The translations under genes were made by a program, and so were the position numbers. The notes under the pieces were generated by a model. It saw only the letters and a program-made list of their open reading frames with translations, did not search any database and was not told where the DNA came from. This document shows positions 8,555 through 20,127 of a stretch of DNA of 64,000 nt, in pieces (the first letter of the stretch is position 1; the number at the start of each line of letters is the position of its first letter). The stretch spans positions 124,001 to 188,000 of the forward strand of contig NZ_LR732817.1 in NCBI RefSeq assembly GCF_902506195.1. Direction: 5' to 3'. Source of the stretch: Citricoccus sp. K5 (GTDB lineage Bacteria > Actinomycetota > Actinomycetes > Actinomycetales > Micrococcaceae).

Positions 8555-9097
8555 ATGCAGTTGAGCCCCGGCAAGCTTGTTGTTCACCCCCACCACGGTC
8601 CCGCGGCGGTCACGAATCGTACGCAGCGCACCGTCAAGGGGACGGAGGTGACTTACATTGAGCTCACCATCCGGAGCAACAACCTGGTGGTGTCCATCCC
8701 GGAGTCCAAGGTGGAGGAGATCGGCGTCCGTGAGGTCTACGGACGGGCCCACCTGCGCACCCTCCTCGAGGTCGTGCAGGAGCCGTCCGGTGTGGAGGAG
8801 AAGCAGTGGTCCCGCCGGATGAAGGCCAACCAGGAGCGGGTGGCCTCGGGTCTGCTTGAGCAGATCGCTGAAGTGGTCCGGGACCTGGGCCGCCGCCGCG
8901 ACACCAAGGGCCTGTCCATGGCCGAGAAGGACCTCTTCCGCGCCGCCCAGGCACCGCTGGCCGCTGAAGTCGCCCTGGCGCTGGAGATCTCGGAGGAGGA
9001 GGCCGTGGAGGTCATCGACGCCGTGGCCAACGGCGCCTCCCTGGACGAGCTGGGCTTCGCCGCTGACGCCTCGGGCGCGGAACCGGCCATGGCCTGA
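8555..9097 (+). CDS. carD: CarD-family RNA polymerase-binding transcription regulator
   Basis: 180 residues from the ATG at 8555, which gives the family-typical N-terminus MQLSPGKLVVHPHHGPAAV; longer versions start inside the upstream hairpin and are rejected. The N-terminal Tudor-like RNA polymerase interaction domain (residues 1-60) is followed by a basic helical DNA-binding domain containing the conserved Trp in KQWSRRMKANQER, which wedges into the upstream edge of the -10 element. CarD stabilises RNA polymerase open complexes, especially at rRNA promoters, and is typical of actinobacteria. The gene stands alone and converges on the LmbE deacetylase gene with only 3 bases between the stops. 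An Ala/Glu-rich tail is the only variable part. Confidence 0.93.
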   Translation: MQLSPGKLVVHPHHGPAAVTNRTQRTVKGTEVTYIELTIRSNNLVVSIPESKVEEIGVREVYGRAHLRTLLEVVQEPSGVEEKQWSRRMKANQERVASGLLEQIAEVVRDLGRRRDTKGLSMAEKDLFRAAQAPLAAEVALALEISEEEAVEVIDAVANGASLDELGFAADASGAEPAMA

Positions 9098-9100
9098 GGG

Positions 9101-9847
9101 TTAGCCGCCGAGTCCACCCAGGTCGAACACCCGGAACGTCACGGCGTGGTCCGAGCCGGCCTGCGCGCCACCGGCCCGGAGGATCTCCGGGATGAACTCC
9201 TCCGGCTTCGGGTGGCCGGTGACGTGCTTCAGGTAGGCCTCGTGGCGGTTCAGGGAGGCGACGGCGGCCGTCACCGCCGCGCCATCCACCGGCGCGGCGT
9301 GGGTCGGGCGCTCGTGGCCGGCCACCAGGAGGGCGGAGACGTGCCACGGCTCCAGGCCCTCGGCCTCGGCCAGGTCGCGGAAGATCCAGGGGTTGTCCGC
9401 GTCCCGCACACCGTCCACCACGGCCAGCCCGGCGGCGCGGTGATCGGCCTGGTTCAGACCGCCGTAGGCCTCGAAGTCGAAGTTGGCGGTGACCACGGCA
9501 TCCGGGCGCACCGTCCGCACTGTGCGGGCGATGTCCCGGCGCAGCGCCAGCCCATATTCGAGCATTCCGTCCGGATGGTCCAGGATCAGCAGGTTCTCCA
9601 CGCCCACCTCCGAACAGGCGCCCCGTTGCTCTGCGGCGCGCAGAGGCCTGACGACGTCCGGCGGCTCGGCCATACCGGCCTCGCCCGCCGTGAGCAGCAG
9701 ATAGGTGACCTCGATGCCACGCGCTGTCCACGCGGCGACGGCTGCTGATGTGCCGTACTCCATGTCATCCGGGTGGGCGACGATGCACAGCACCCGGGAC
9801 CAGCCGTCGTCGGGAACGGGGGGCAGGGAGGGGATGATGTCAATCAT
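9101..9847 (-). CDS. LmbE/PIG-L family zinc deacetylase (MshB-like)
   Basis: 248 residues. The zinc-binding motif AHPDDMEYG occurs near residue 25, with a later H-containing segment GLNQADHRAAG, as in GlcNAc-type de-N-acetylases including mycothiol enzymes MshB and Mca. The family hydrolyses N-acetyl groups from glucosaminyl lipids or thiols. The start is the ATG at 9847; the longer reading frame runs into the divergent SDR promoter and is not used. Without MshA/C/D neighbours the exact substrate stays open; the length is short for MshB (about 300), so it could be a generic bacillithiol/mycothiol-type or glycolipid deacetylase. Confidence 0.85.
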   Translation of the reverse strand: MIDIIPSLPPVPDDGWSRVLCIVAHPDDMEYGTSAAVAAWTARGIEVTYLLLTAGEAGMAEPPDVVRPLRAAEQRGACSEVGVENLLILDHPDGMLEYGLALRRDIARTVRTVRPDAVVTANFDFEAYGGLNQADHRAAGLAVVDGVRDADNPWIFRDLAEAEGLEPWHVSALLVAGHERPTHAAPVDGAAVTAAVASLNRHEAYLKHVTGHPKPEEFIPEILRAGGAQAGSDHAVTFRVFDLGGLGG

Positions 9848-9882
9848 GGGCTCAGACCTTCCGGCCGTATCAGTGGTGCTCC

Positions 9883-9927
9883 TAGGGTGGCATAGCGAAC
9901 GCCCGGCCAACGTATGAGGGGGACACC
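9883..9927 (+). promoter_or_regulatory. Predicted promoter and ribosome site of the SDR at 9928
   Basis: TAGGGT at 9883-9888 fits the TANNNT -10 pattern used repeatedly in this window. It would give a leader of about 33 bases ending in GAGGGGG, a good Shine-Dalgarno site just before the ATG at 9928. This contrasts with other TAGGGT boxes here that abut the start codon. Confidence 0.35.
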
Positions 9928-10839
9928 ATGAAGGACGATGACCTGACGGAGGCCGGGCGTCATGCGCGGTCCATGGCGGGATCCGACGGCACCATGCCGG
10001 CCCAGCAGCAGGAGCCACCCGGACTCACCGCGCCCATGGACCCGGTGCCGGACCACGGCGAGTCCAGCTGGGTCGGCCGCGGACGGCTGGAGGGGCTGAA
10101 GGCACTGATCACCGGGGGTGATTCGGGCATCGGACGGGCCGTGGCCATCGCCTTCGCCCGGGAGGGCGCGGACGTGGCCATCAACTACCTCCCCGAGGAG
10201 GCCGAAGACGCGCAGGACACCATCGGGTGGATCGACAAGGCCGGCCGGAACGCCGTCGCGGTCCCCGGCGACCTGCGTGACGAGGCGGAGTGCCAGCGGA
10301 TCGCCGAGGAGGCCGTGGCCGGGCTGGGCGGGCTGAACATCCTGGTCAACAACGCCGGCTACCACTGGGCGCGTGGCGAACCGGGACTCGGCGGACTGCG
10401 CACCCAAGACCTGGACCGCGCCGTGAAGACCAACCTCTACGGCACACTCTGGCTGAGCAGGGCCTGCCTGCCCCACCTGGGTGCCGGGGACAGCATCATC
10501 ATCACGACGTCGGTGCAGGCCTACCAGCCCTCGGAGACGATGATCGACTACGCCGCCACCAAGGCGGCCCTGAACAATGTCACGGTGAACCTGGCCGGAG
10601 ACTTGGGTCCGCAAGGCATCCGCGTGAATGCCGTGGCTCCGGGGCCGGTGTGGACGCCGCTCCAGCCGGCCACCAAGGAGCCGGAGGCCGTCTCGCACAT
10701 GGGCGCCGACACCCCGCTGGGGCGGATCGGTCAGCCAGCTGAACTGGCCGGGGCCTACGTGTTCCTGGCCAGCCCCGCGGAGGCCAGTTTCGTCTCCGGC
10801 TCCGTGGTGGGTGTGACCGGCGGCCTGCCGGTGTTCTGA
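9928..10839 (+). CDS. Short-chain dehydrogenase/reductase, general-stress type (YhdF/YdaD-like)
   Basis: 303 residues with the extended SDR N-terminus typical of the stress-associated group (QQQEPPGLTAPMDPVPDHGE precedes the fold). The NAD(P) motif is TGGDSGIGRA near residue 65, the structural motif is NNAG, and the catalytic pair is in YAATK. Family members are cytosolic NAD(P)-dependent oxidoreductases of unknown physiological substrate, often induced by general stress. The gene is divergent from the LmbE deacetylase and converges on the TIGR01777 gene 8 bases away. No further specificity can be read from the sequence. Confidence 0.88.
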   Translation: MKDDDLTEAGRHARSMAGSDGTMPAQQQEPPGLTAPMDPVPDHGESSWVGRGRLEGLKALITGGDSGIGRAVAIAFAREGADVAINYLPEEAEDAQDTIGWIDKAGRNAVAVPGDLRDEAECQRIAEEAVAGLGGLNILVNNAGYHWARGEPGLGGLRTQDLDRAVKTNLYGTLWLSRACLPHLGAGDSIIITTSVQAYQPSETMIDYAATKAALNNVTVNLAGDLGPQGIRVNAVAPGPVWTPLQPATKEPEAVSHMGADTPLGRIGQPAELAGAYVFLASPAEASFVSGSVVGVTGGLPVF

Positions 10840-10847
10840 GCCGGCGG

Positions 10848-12416
10848 TCAGCGTCCCAGCACGTGCCGCAGGGCCGATTCCAGGTCCGGCTGGCGGTAGG
10901 CGTATCCGGACTCGTGCGCCAGGTCCGCCCGGGCCTGCTGGTCCGCCTCCACCAGCAACCGGTTGCCCTCAGAGCCCAGCAACGCCGTGGGGGCGGCCGC
11001 GGGCAAGGGAACGGCCGAAGGGCGGCGAAGCACCCGTCCGAGGGTGGCGGCGAAGTCCCGGGCCTGGACGGGCTCCGGCGCGGTGCCGTTGACCGGCCCC
11101 TCCACGGTGTCCGTGAGCGCGGCGTGGGCGAAGAGCCCTACGATGTCGTCGATCGAGATCCAGCTCTGCCACGGGTTCCGGTCCTTGCCGGTGCCCAGGG
11201 GGCCGCCCGCGCCGAGGAGGAACAGCGGCAGCAGCTGCTGCAGGACACCACCAGCCGGTGTCAGCACCAGGCCGGTACGGATCATCGCCGTCCGGACCCC
11301 AGCCCGGGCGGCCGGCGCGGTGGCGCGCTCCCACTGCTGGCAGACCTCGGCCAGGAAGTCGTCCCCGGGCGGATCAGTCTCCCGCAGGCCCTCACCGCGA
11401 GGGCCGGTACCGGCCTCGGCTCCGTAGTAGCCGACCGCGGACGCGTTCACGAGGGCCCGGGGTTGGCCGTCGTCGGCCAGCTCCGCGAGCGTCCGGGCGA
11501 GCAGGCCGGTGGCCGCCAGCCGGGACTGCAGCACCTCGGATCGGTGGGCCTCCGAGAGTCGCCCGCCGATGGTCTCACCGGACAGGTTCACCACGACGTC
11601 GGCACTCCGGAGCGCTTCGGCGTCCAGTGTCCCGGCGGCCGGGTCCCACACGATCGTCTCGTCCGCAGGGGTGTGGTGGCCGCCGCGGACCAGGCGCAGG
11701 ACCCGGTGTCCACCGCTGCCCAGCAGGGCGCACAGTTGGGTGCCGATCAGGCCGCTGGCCCCGGACACGGCGATGGTCAGCGGGCGGGAGTCGCCGGACC
11801 CGTCGGACTCAGCGGATGGCACGGGGTGGGCGGCGTGGAAGGCCAGGTCCTCGCGGAGCTGGGCTGCCCGGTAGGCGAACTGCCGGTCCAGCTCGGACTC
11901 GAGGCGCTCCTCCGTCCACCGCCCGGCCCGGGACCACACCGAGCCCTTGCGGCGCAGGACCGCTCCGGCCGGGAGCTCGTACTCGATGTGGTCGACGACC
12001 ACGCACCCGGGGCGGCCGTCCGCGGTGTCCGCCTCCCCGGGGGCCGCGTCCTCGAAGCTGTGCGTGTGGACCCAGGACTTCAGCGGACCAGAGGACATCT
12101 CGTCCCGGAACATGCGGTCCGGCTCTAGGGCGGTGTGCCGAGCCGTCCAGGGGACCTCGGGGGCGAACCACTGCGGTAACCGGAAGGGCAACACGGTCCT
12201 GGCCAGGCCGGTGGCGGACTCCAGGCCCAGGCCCAGCGAGCCCGGCGCGCTGATGCCCAACCGGGCGACCGAGCCGACGTCGAGCCCTTCCGGTTCACGC
12301 CGCACGGAACCGGCGAACGGTGGCGTGAGGCGGACGAGCGCACCGCGCCGCGAGAACCAGGCGAACACGGCGGATCGATCATGGGGGACCAGGGAGCGAC
12401 GCTCAAAGACGGGCAT
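10848..12416 (-). CDS. TIGR01777-family NAD-dependent epimerase with N-terminal SRPBCC-like domain
   Basis: 522 residues. Residues 1-190 or so (MPVFERRSLVPHDRSAVFAW onward) form an SRPBCC/START-like domain. An SDR-type NAD-binding domain starts at IAVSGASGLIGTQL, with NLSGETIGGRLSEAHR and the WISIDDIVGLFAHA segment typical of the SulA/YfcH epimerase family. The substrate is unknown for the family. The start is the ATG at 12416; a 633-residue version starting at 12749 would run antisense through the divergent MFS gene and is rejected. Confidence 0.87.
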   Translation of the reverse strand: MPVFERRSLVPHDRSAVFAWFSRRGALVRLTPPFAGSVRREPEGLDVGSVARLGISAPGSLGLGLESATGLARTVLPFRLPQWFAPEVPWTARHTALEPDRMFRDEMSSGPLKSWVHTHSFEDAAPGEADTADGRPGCVVVDHIEYELPAGAVLRRKGSVWSRAGRWTEERLESELDRQFAYRAAQLREDLAFHAAHPVPSAESDGSGDSRPLTIAVSGASGLIGTQLCALLGSGGHRVLRLVRGGHHTPADETIVWDPAAGTLDAEALRSADVVVNLSGETIGGRLSEAHRSEVLQSRLAATGLLARTLAELADDGQPRALVNASAVGYYGAEAGTGPRGEGLRETDPPGDDFLAEVCQQWERATAPAARAGVRTAMIRTGLVLTPAGGVLQQLLPLFLLGAGGPLGTGKDRNPWQSWISIDDIVGLFAHAALTDTVEGPVNGTAPEPVQARDFAATLGRVLRRPSAVPLPAAAPTALLGSEGNRLLVEADQQARADLAHESGYAYRQPDLESALRHVLGR

Positions 12417-12440
12417 GGGCCAACTCTTCCACATCCGACC

Positions 12441-12453
12441 TAGGGTGAGGGGG
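12441..12453 (+). promoter_or_regulatory. Predicted -10 TAGGGT giving a leaderless MFS transcript
   Basis: TAGGGT at 12441-12446 ends 6 bases before the GTG start at 12453, so the transcript would begin at the start codon. No ribosome-binding sequence intervenes. The 36-base gap to the divergent TIGR01777 gene also has to hold that gene's upstream signals. Confidence 0.4.
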
Positions 12454-13658
12454 TGAGTAGGAACCTGGCCGTCGACCGTGGGCCCTCGGGCCTGTTGGGG
12501 TTGCTGTGGATCGCGATCTGGGGCTTCTCCGGCTTCTTCCTCAGTTACTCGACCATGGTGCCCATCGCCCTGGACCGAGGACTCTCCTCCGTCACCGGCG
12601 GGACCCTGCTGACGGTCATGATGGTCAGCGTCATCGCGGTCCAGCCCTTTGCCCCAGCTCTCCGGCAGCGCTGGGGCCCGCGGCGGGCGATCGGCGGGGC
12701 GCTGCTGCTGATGGCGGCCGGGCACGGATCCGCCCTGGTCATCAGCCACTCCATGGCGTCCCTGATGGTGACCGGGCTCGCCGTCGGCTGTGGTTTCGGG
12801 ATACTCGTGGTCTTGGCGACGGCGGCCGTCCCGGCGGTCTCGCGCCCCGGCCGGGCTGGCCGGGCCCTCGGGCAGTTCGGGGCCACCACGTCAGCGGCCG
12901 CCGCCGTCGGAGCGCCGCTGGGGCTGTGGTTCAGCGGCGTGGTCCCGCTGGAGACGTTCCGGCTCGTCGCCGCCGCCCTGGTGCTGCTGGCCTTGCTGAC
13001 GTTGCCCCGGGTCCCAGGCCAGGTCAGTCCACTTCCCGGCCGGCTGCCGCCGGCAGCCGCCGTGGTGGAGGTACCCGGATCCGCGTCTCCTGCGGAACCG
13101 GCCGCCGCACGCCCTGATGCGGCCCGCGCGTCGGGCCAGGCCTGGTCCGGACTGGTCCCGGTGCTGCTCCCGTTCCTCGTCGGCATGGCCGCCTACGGAC
13201 TGGTCATCGCCTTCGGCCCGGGCGGGGCAACGGCGAATCCGGCCCTGTTCATCGCCACCATGCAGGGTTCCTCGGTGGTGGGGCGATGGGTGGCCGGTTC
13301 TCTCACGGACAGGAGAAGCCCCGCGGCGGTGTACTCGGTTGGCATCGCCATGACGATGGCCGGACTGCTGGCCACCACCTTTGCCCCGCCGGGATGGCTG
13401 CTGGCCGGAGGCCTGGCAGTGATGGGACTGGGGATCGGGACCGTGCAATCGGCGAGTCTCGTCATGGCCTTCGCCCGGGCCAGCAGCCACGGTGCCGCCA
13501 GTGTCGGATGGAACATGAGCTTCGATATCGGCCTGGGTCTGGCCGGGGTGTTCGGCGGACTGGGGTTCACCTACCTCGGACCGGGTGCCACCTTCGCCGG
13601 GGTGGCGGGGCTGCTGCTGCTCGCCTCGATCCCGCTCTGGCTGCGCCGCCGTCGCTGA
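12453..13658 (+). CDS. MFS transporter, CynX/NimT-like
   Basis: 401 residues with about twelve hydrophobic spans in the cytoplasmic membrane. The first half has the loop after TM2 (APALRQRWGPRRAIGG), and a central cytoplasmic Ala/Pro/Glu-rich loop lies near residues 195-225. The second half includes VGRWVAGSLTDRRSP, the repeat of the MFS loop motif. The overall look (GILVVLATAAVPAVSRPGR) resembles CynX/NimT-type carriers for small anions or drugs, but the substrate cannot be read. The start is a GTG directly downstream of a TAGGGT box with no ribosome site. Confidence 0.85.
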   Translation: MSRNLAVDRGPSGLLGLLWIAIWGFSGFFLSYSTMVPIALDRGLSSVTGGTLLTVMMVSVIAVQPFAPALRQRWGPRRAIGGALLLMAAGHGSALVISHSMASLMVTGLAVGCGFGILVVLATAAVPAVSRPGRAGRALGQFGATTSAAAAVGAPLGLWFSGVVPLETFRLVAAALVLLALLTLPRVPGQVSPLPGRLPPAAAVVEVPGSASPAEPAAARPDAARASGQAWSGLVPVLLPFLVGMAAYGLVIAFGPGGATANPALFIATMQGSSVVGRWVAGSLTDRRSPAAVYSVGIAMTMAGLLATTFAPPGWLLAGGLAVMGLGIGTVQSASLVMAFARASSHGAASVGWNMSFDIGLGLAGVFGGLGFTYLGPGATFAGVAGLLLLASIPLWLRRRR

Positions 13659-13783
13659 ACGGCCTCATCGACGTCACACGACATGACCGTCCGAGCCCAA
13701 GGCCGCATTCGGCGTCAATTCCTGCGACTCAGTTGCCGAGGGGCGGGCCGTCTGTGGAAGACTGGTCGGCACGTCACGCACCC

Positions 13784-14016
13784 AGCGCGGGAGAGTGCCG
13801 CAACCCCACCGCCGGAGGTCCCTGGACCGACCGGACACCGGGGGGAGTGGCCGCCGAAGGAGCAATTTCTCCCCGAGAATCTCTCAGGCACCGGTACCGC
13901 GCAGGGCATGGCGACTCTGGAAAGCTCCGGGGGCCCAAGCGCCCTCGGACACCGACGGTGCAAGGACGTATCCTCCAGATACGGGCGGAATCTCTCAGGT
14001 TGATGACAGAGCGGGG
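13784..14016 (+). ncRNA. Tandem glycine riboswitch upstream of gcvP
   Basis: Two successive aptamers are recognisable. The first runs from about 13784 to 13908 and carries the core GCCGAAGGAGCAA followed by GAATCTCTCAGG. The second runs from about 13911 to 14016 and carries CACCGACGGTGCAAG followed by GCGGAATCTCTCAGG and a closing GACAGAGCGGGG. This tandem arrangement binds glycine and switches on glycine cleavage genes. About 40 bases separate the second aptamer from the gcvP start, enough for an expression platform acting on the ribosome site GGAGGA at 14046. Bases 13659-13783 hold no gene and presumably contain the promoter. Confidence 0.93.
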
Positions 14017-14055
14017 AGGTACCGTTCCGTGCCCACAGCGCCCTGGAGGACCACC

Positions 14056-17091
<3,036 letters not shown>

Positions 17092-17102
17092 CAGGACCCA
17101 CC

Positions 17103-18320
17103 ATGAGCGAGAGCACGAGCAACAGCACCACGCCGCTGCACGGCGTCCACATGGAGGCCGGCGCCTCCTTCACCGACTTCGGCGGCTGGCAGATGCCCCT
17201 GAAGTACGGCTCGGAGCTGGCCGAGCACCAGGCCGTCCGCACCTCCGCCGGACTGTTCGACCTGTCCCACATGGGTGAGGTCCGAGTCACCGGCCCGCAG
17301 TCGGCCGAGGCGCTGGACTACGCCTTGACGGCCCGGGTGTCCGCCGTCGCCCCGGGGCGGGCCAAATACTCGCTGATCTGCACCGAGGCAGGGACCATCT
17401 TGGACGACCTGATCGTCTACCGGGTGGATGGGGGCGGCGGTGACGCGAGCGAACCGGAGACCCGTGAGTTCCTCGTGGTCCCCAACGCCGGCAACGCGCC
17501 GGCCGTGGCCGCTGCGCTGACCGAGCGCTCCGCCGGATTCGACGCCACGGTCCGCAACGAGTCCTCGCAGACGGCGCTGGTCGCCGTGCAGGGACCGCAG
17601 GCCGCCCGGATCATCGCCGCCGTCCTGCCGGAGGCAGAAGCGGCCGAGCTGGACGGAATGAGGTATTACTCCGCCCGCCCGGCTACGATCCGGACCGGCG
17701 GGGACGCTGGCGAGATCACTGTCCTGGCTGCCCGCACCGGGTATACCGGCGAGGACGGCTTCGAGCTGATCATCGGACCCGTGGCGGACCGTGGGGTGTT
17801 GTCCACCGCGGCCACCGCGGTCTGGCACACGCTCCTTGAGGCGGCGGAGGGCCTTGGCGTCGGCCTACTCCCGTGCGGGTTGGCCAGCCGGGATTCCCTG
17901 CGCCTGGAGGCCGGCATGCCGCTCTACGGCAACGAGCTCGACCTCGGCCACCTGCCGAGTGAATCGGGGGCCGGCAATGCGGTGCCGCTCAAGACCAAGG
18001 AGGGTGACTTCGTCGGCAGAGACGCTCTGCTGGCCGCCCTTGAGGCCGGCACCGGCATCACCACCGGCCAGACGATCGTCGCGTTGAAGGGCACCGGCCG
18101 CCGGTCGGCGCGGGCCGGGTATCACGTGCTCGACGGCGGCGGCCACCGGATCGGTGAGGTCACCTCCGGGGTCCCCAGCCCCACGCTGGGTCACCCAATC
18201 GCCCTGGCCCGCATTGATGTCGCGTTCAAGGACGCCGGCACGGAGCTCTCCGTGGACCTGCGCGGCAAGGCCGAGCCGTTCACCGTGGTGGAACCGCCGT
18301 TCTACCGCCGCGCCCAGTAG
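17103..18320 (+). CDS. gcvT: Aminomethyltransferase, T protein of the glycine cleavage system
   Basis: 405 residues, slightly longer than the usual 365-375. It takes the aminomethyl group from lipoyl-GcvH and makes 5,10-methylene-THF plus ammonia. Typical segments are FTDFGGWQMPLKYGSELAEH at the N-terminus, LFDLSHMGEVRV, the GYTGEDGFEL motif near residue 220 and LRLEAGMPLYGNEL, plus a C-terminal barrel ending in VVEPPFYRR. It is co-transcribed with gcvP under the glycine riboswitch. Small Gly/Asp insertions (VDGGGGDASEPET) account for the extra length. gcvH, normally the third gene of the operon, is absent. Confidence 0.95.
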   Translation: MSESTSNSTTPLHGVHMEAGASFTDFGGWQMPLKYGSELAEHQAVRTSAGLFDLSHMGEVRVTGPQSAEALDYALTARVSAVAPGRAKYSLICTEAGTILDDLIVYRVDGGGGDASEPETREFLVVPNAGNAPAVAAALTERSAGFDATVRNESSQTALVAVQGPQAARIIAAVLPEAEAAELDGMRYYSARPATIRTGGDAGEITVLAARTGYTGEDGFELIIGPVADRGVLSTAATAVWHTLLEAAEGLGVGLLPCGLASRDSLRLEAGMPLYGNELDLGHLPSESGAGNAVPLKTKEGDFVGRDALLAALEAGTGITTGQTIVALKGTGRRSARAGYHVLDGGGHRIGEVTSGVPSPTLGHPIALARIDVAFKDAGTELSVDLRGKAEPFTVVEPPFYRRAQ

Positions 18321-18384
18321 TGCCGCCGCGGCCGCCGCGCCAGCCGACGGGCCGGCGTCGTCCAGCCTTGGGGTTCCGGGAGAG

Positions 18385-18425
18385 GAGGGCCCGCTTGGTA
18401 GACTTCCCTGAGCTTGCGGGCCCTC
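18385..18425 (+). repeat. Perfect 10-bp inverted repeat downstream of gcvT
   Basis: GAGGGCCCGC (18385-18394) and GCGGGCCCTC (18416-18425) are exact reverse complements around a 21-base loop. No U-run follows. It may end the gcvPT transcript or sit in the leader of the next gene. The loop contains TAGACT (18399-18404), a possible -10 box. Confidence 0.5.
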
Positions 18426-18495
18426 CGCGTCACCTTGGTTCTCCTCTGTTGCCCGAGCTTCAGTGCCACCTCGATCACCCCACTGCAGGAAGAAC

Positions 18496-19641
18496 ATGAC
18501 AGAACAGCGAACGGCCCGACGGGTCCCCGTACTGGGCATCATCGCGTTCGTCCTGCTCGCGGCACTCCTGCTCACCCTGGGCGTGTTGAGCGCCATCAAG
18601 GGCGTGCGCACCGCCGAGTCCAACGGCCACGTGGTGCGCGTGGAGGATGGCAGGACCTTCGTGGTGAACATGGACGGGACCGAGGAGACCGTGACGCTGG
18701 CCGGTGTGATGGTGCCCCGGCTGGCGGCCGAGGGGGAGGAACCCACTGTGGAGAACTGCCTCGCGGACGAGGCCATGACCAACCTGGCTACCCTCCTCGA
18801 GCCGGGGGACATGGTCCAGCTGGAGTATCCGGAGGAGTCGGACGGCCCCGAGGGCACCCGGCTGGCCCTGGTCCACCACGGGGGAGAGGTCGTCAACCTC
18901 CAGCAGACCGAGGCAGGGTTCGCCGTGCCGCTGTCCGAGCAGCCGAGGGAGGGGTTCGGCAGCGAATTGCGCGAGGCCCAGACGACCGCGCGCAGCGAGG
19001 AATCCGGACTGTACTCCTCCGCCGCCCCGTGTACCCTGGCCGGCCGGATCGGACCCGCGCTGACCGCCTTGGAGGGCCTGCCGGAGGACCGTCCCACCAC
19101 CTCCGCCGAGGCAGAGACCCAGATCGAGACGATCTCGGCCGCCGTCGAGCAGGGCGTGGCCGCGGAGAAGGCCTTCGCCACCATCGATCCCGAGGAGACC
19201 TCCCTGGCCTCGCTCGCCTGGGCCGCGGACGTGCCCCGACTGCAGGAGAAGTTGACGGGCGCCCTGTCCGCCGCGCAGGCCGAACTGAAGGCACTGGACG
19301 GCACACGCAACGTGCTGGAGACCCGTGAGCGGGAGGAACTCGAACGCCAGGCCGAGGAGAAACGGCAAGCTGAGGCGAAGCGCCAGCGCGAGGCTGCTGA
19401 ACGCCAGGCGGAGGCGCAGCGCGAGAAGGCTCAGCGGGAGGAAGCCGAACGCCAGGCCGAGGAAGAACGGCGCCAGGCCGAGGAATCAGCCTCTGCCGAT
19501 GACTCGGCCTCTGCTCCTGCTTCCTCGCCCCCGCCGTCGTCCCCGTCCCCGTCGCCGACGCCGACTTCCAGCCCGGCGTCTCCGTCCTCCAGCCCGGCCT
19601 CTCCGTCCTCCACGGACACCGACGCCGGCGGAGACGACTAG
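18496..19641 (+). CDS. Membrane-anchored protein with degenerate nuclease-like (SNase) fold, coiled coil and Ser/Pro tail
   Basis: 381 residues. One N-terminal membrane span (residues 13-35, IIAFVLLAALLLTLGVLSAI), then a region at about 45-140 that follows the layout of thermonuclease domains (HVVRVEDGRTFVVNMDGTEE, LAGVMVPRL, LALVHHGGEVVNLQQTEAGF). The catalytic Arg/Glu residues of true staphylococcal nucleases are not evident, so it is probably not an active nuclease. Residues 270-330 are a Glu/Arg/Gln/Ala coiled coil (RQAEAQREKAQREEAERQAE) and the last 50 residues are Ser/Pro-rich, cell-wall-spanning in look. Start: ATG at 18496 after AGGAAGAA. Function unknown; a surface-exposed scaffold is possible. 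Confidence 0.7.
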   Translation: MTEQRTARRVPVLGIIAFVLLAALLLTLGVLSAIKGVRTAESNGHVVRVEDGRTFVVNMDGTEETVTLAGVMVPRLAAEGEEPTVENCLADEAMTNLATLLEPGDMVQLEYPEESDGPEGTRLALVHHGGEVVNLQQTEAGFAVPLSEQPREGFGSELREAQTTARSEESGLYSSAAPCTLAGRIGPALTALEGLPEDRPTTSAEAETQIETISAAVEQGVAAEKAFATIDPEETSLASLAWAADVPRLQEKLTGALSAAQAELKALDGTRNVLETREREELERQAEEKRQAEAKRQREAAERQAEAQREKAQREEAERQAEEERRQAEESASADDSASAPASSPPPSSPSPSPTPTSSPASPSSSPASPSSTDTDAGGDD

Positions 19642-19659
19642 GGTCCGCGCGGCGACCGC

Positions 19660-20088
19660 ATGACCATCTCGCCGCCGCCCGGGGACGGGCCGGAGCCGAC
19701 GTCGGCCGCTGGGCAGGCGCCCCGCGCCCACGGTTTCCCCTCTCCTGCCCGGGACTACCTGGACGGCGGGATCGACCTGAACCGCGAGCTCGTCCGGGAC
19801 CGTACCTCGACGTTCCTGATGCGGGTGTCCGGACAGGCCATGGTCGGCTCCGGCATCGGCGACGGGGACGAGCTGGTCGTGGACCGGGCGGCCACGCCGC
19901 AGGACGGCTCGGTGGTGGTGGCCGTGGTCAATGGAGAACTCCTGGTGCGTCGGCTGGTCCTCGGGGCGGCAGGGGGCCGGCGTACCGTGACCCTGCAGAC
20001 CGACGACGGGGCGGCGCCCCTCACCGTGGAGGATGCGGATGCCCTGGAGATCTGGGGCGTGGCCACGTACTGCCTGCACCGCCTGTGA
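19660..20088 (+). CDS. umuD: UmuD-like S24 protein with both catalytic residues replaced
   Basis: 142 residues, alignable without gaps to E. coli UmuD numbering by eye. The self-cleavage region reads AHGFPSPARDY with His24-Gly25 in place of Cys24-Gly25. The position of the catalytic serine (Ser60, normally GDSM) is Ala60 in VSGQAMVGSGIGDGDELVVD, and the catalytic lysine (Lys97) is Arg97 in NGELLVRRL. The rest of the fold is well kept. It should therefore not cleave itself to UmuD' and is better called a pseudo-protease partner of UmuC. The stop lies 39 bases before umuC. No LexA-type box is seen upstream. The codons are clear in the DNA (gcc for Ala60, cgt for Arg97). Confidence 0.9.
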   Translation: MTISPPPGDGPEPTSAAGQAPRAHGFPSPARDYLDGGIDLNRELVRDRTSTFLMRVSGQAMVGSGIGDGDELVVDRAATPQDGSVVVAVVNGELLVRRLVLGAAGGRRTVTLQTDDGAAPLTVEDADALEIWGVATYCLHRL

Positions 20089-20127
20089 GCGTACGGTGAA
20101 GCCCACGGTCGACGCAGGAAGGGCAAT

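Noticed and set aside
12417-12749. N-terminal extension of the TIGR01777 protein
   Set aside because: It would lie antisense to the MFS gene start; the family N-terminus begins at the ATG at 12416.
13795-14055. N-terminal extension of GcvP
   Set aside because: This stretch is the glycine riboswitch; translation starts at 14056 after GGAGGA.
19640-20127. LexA/SOS box search around umuDC
   Set aside because: No GAAC-N4-GTTC-like site seen, so SOS control cannot be claimed.
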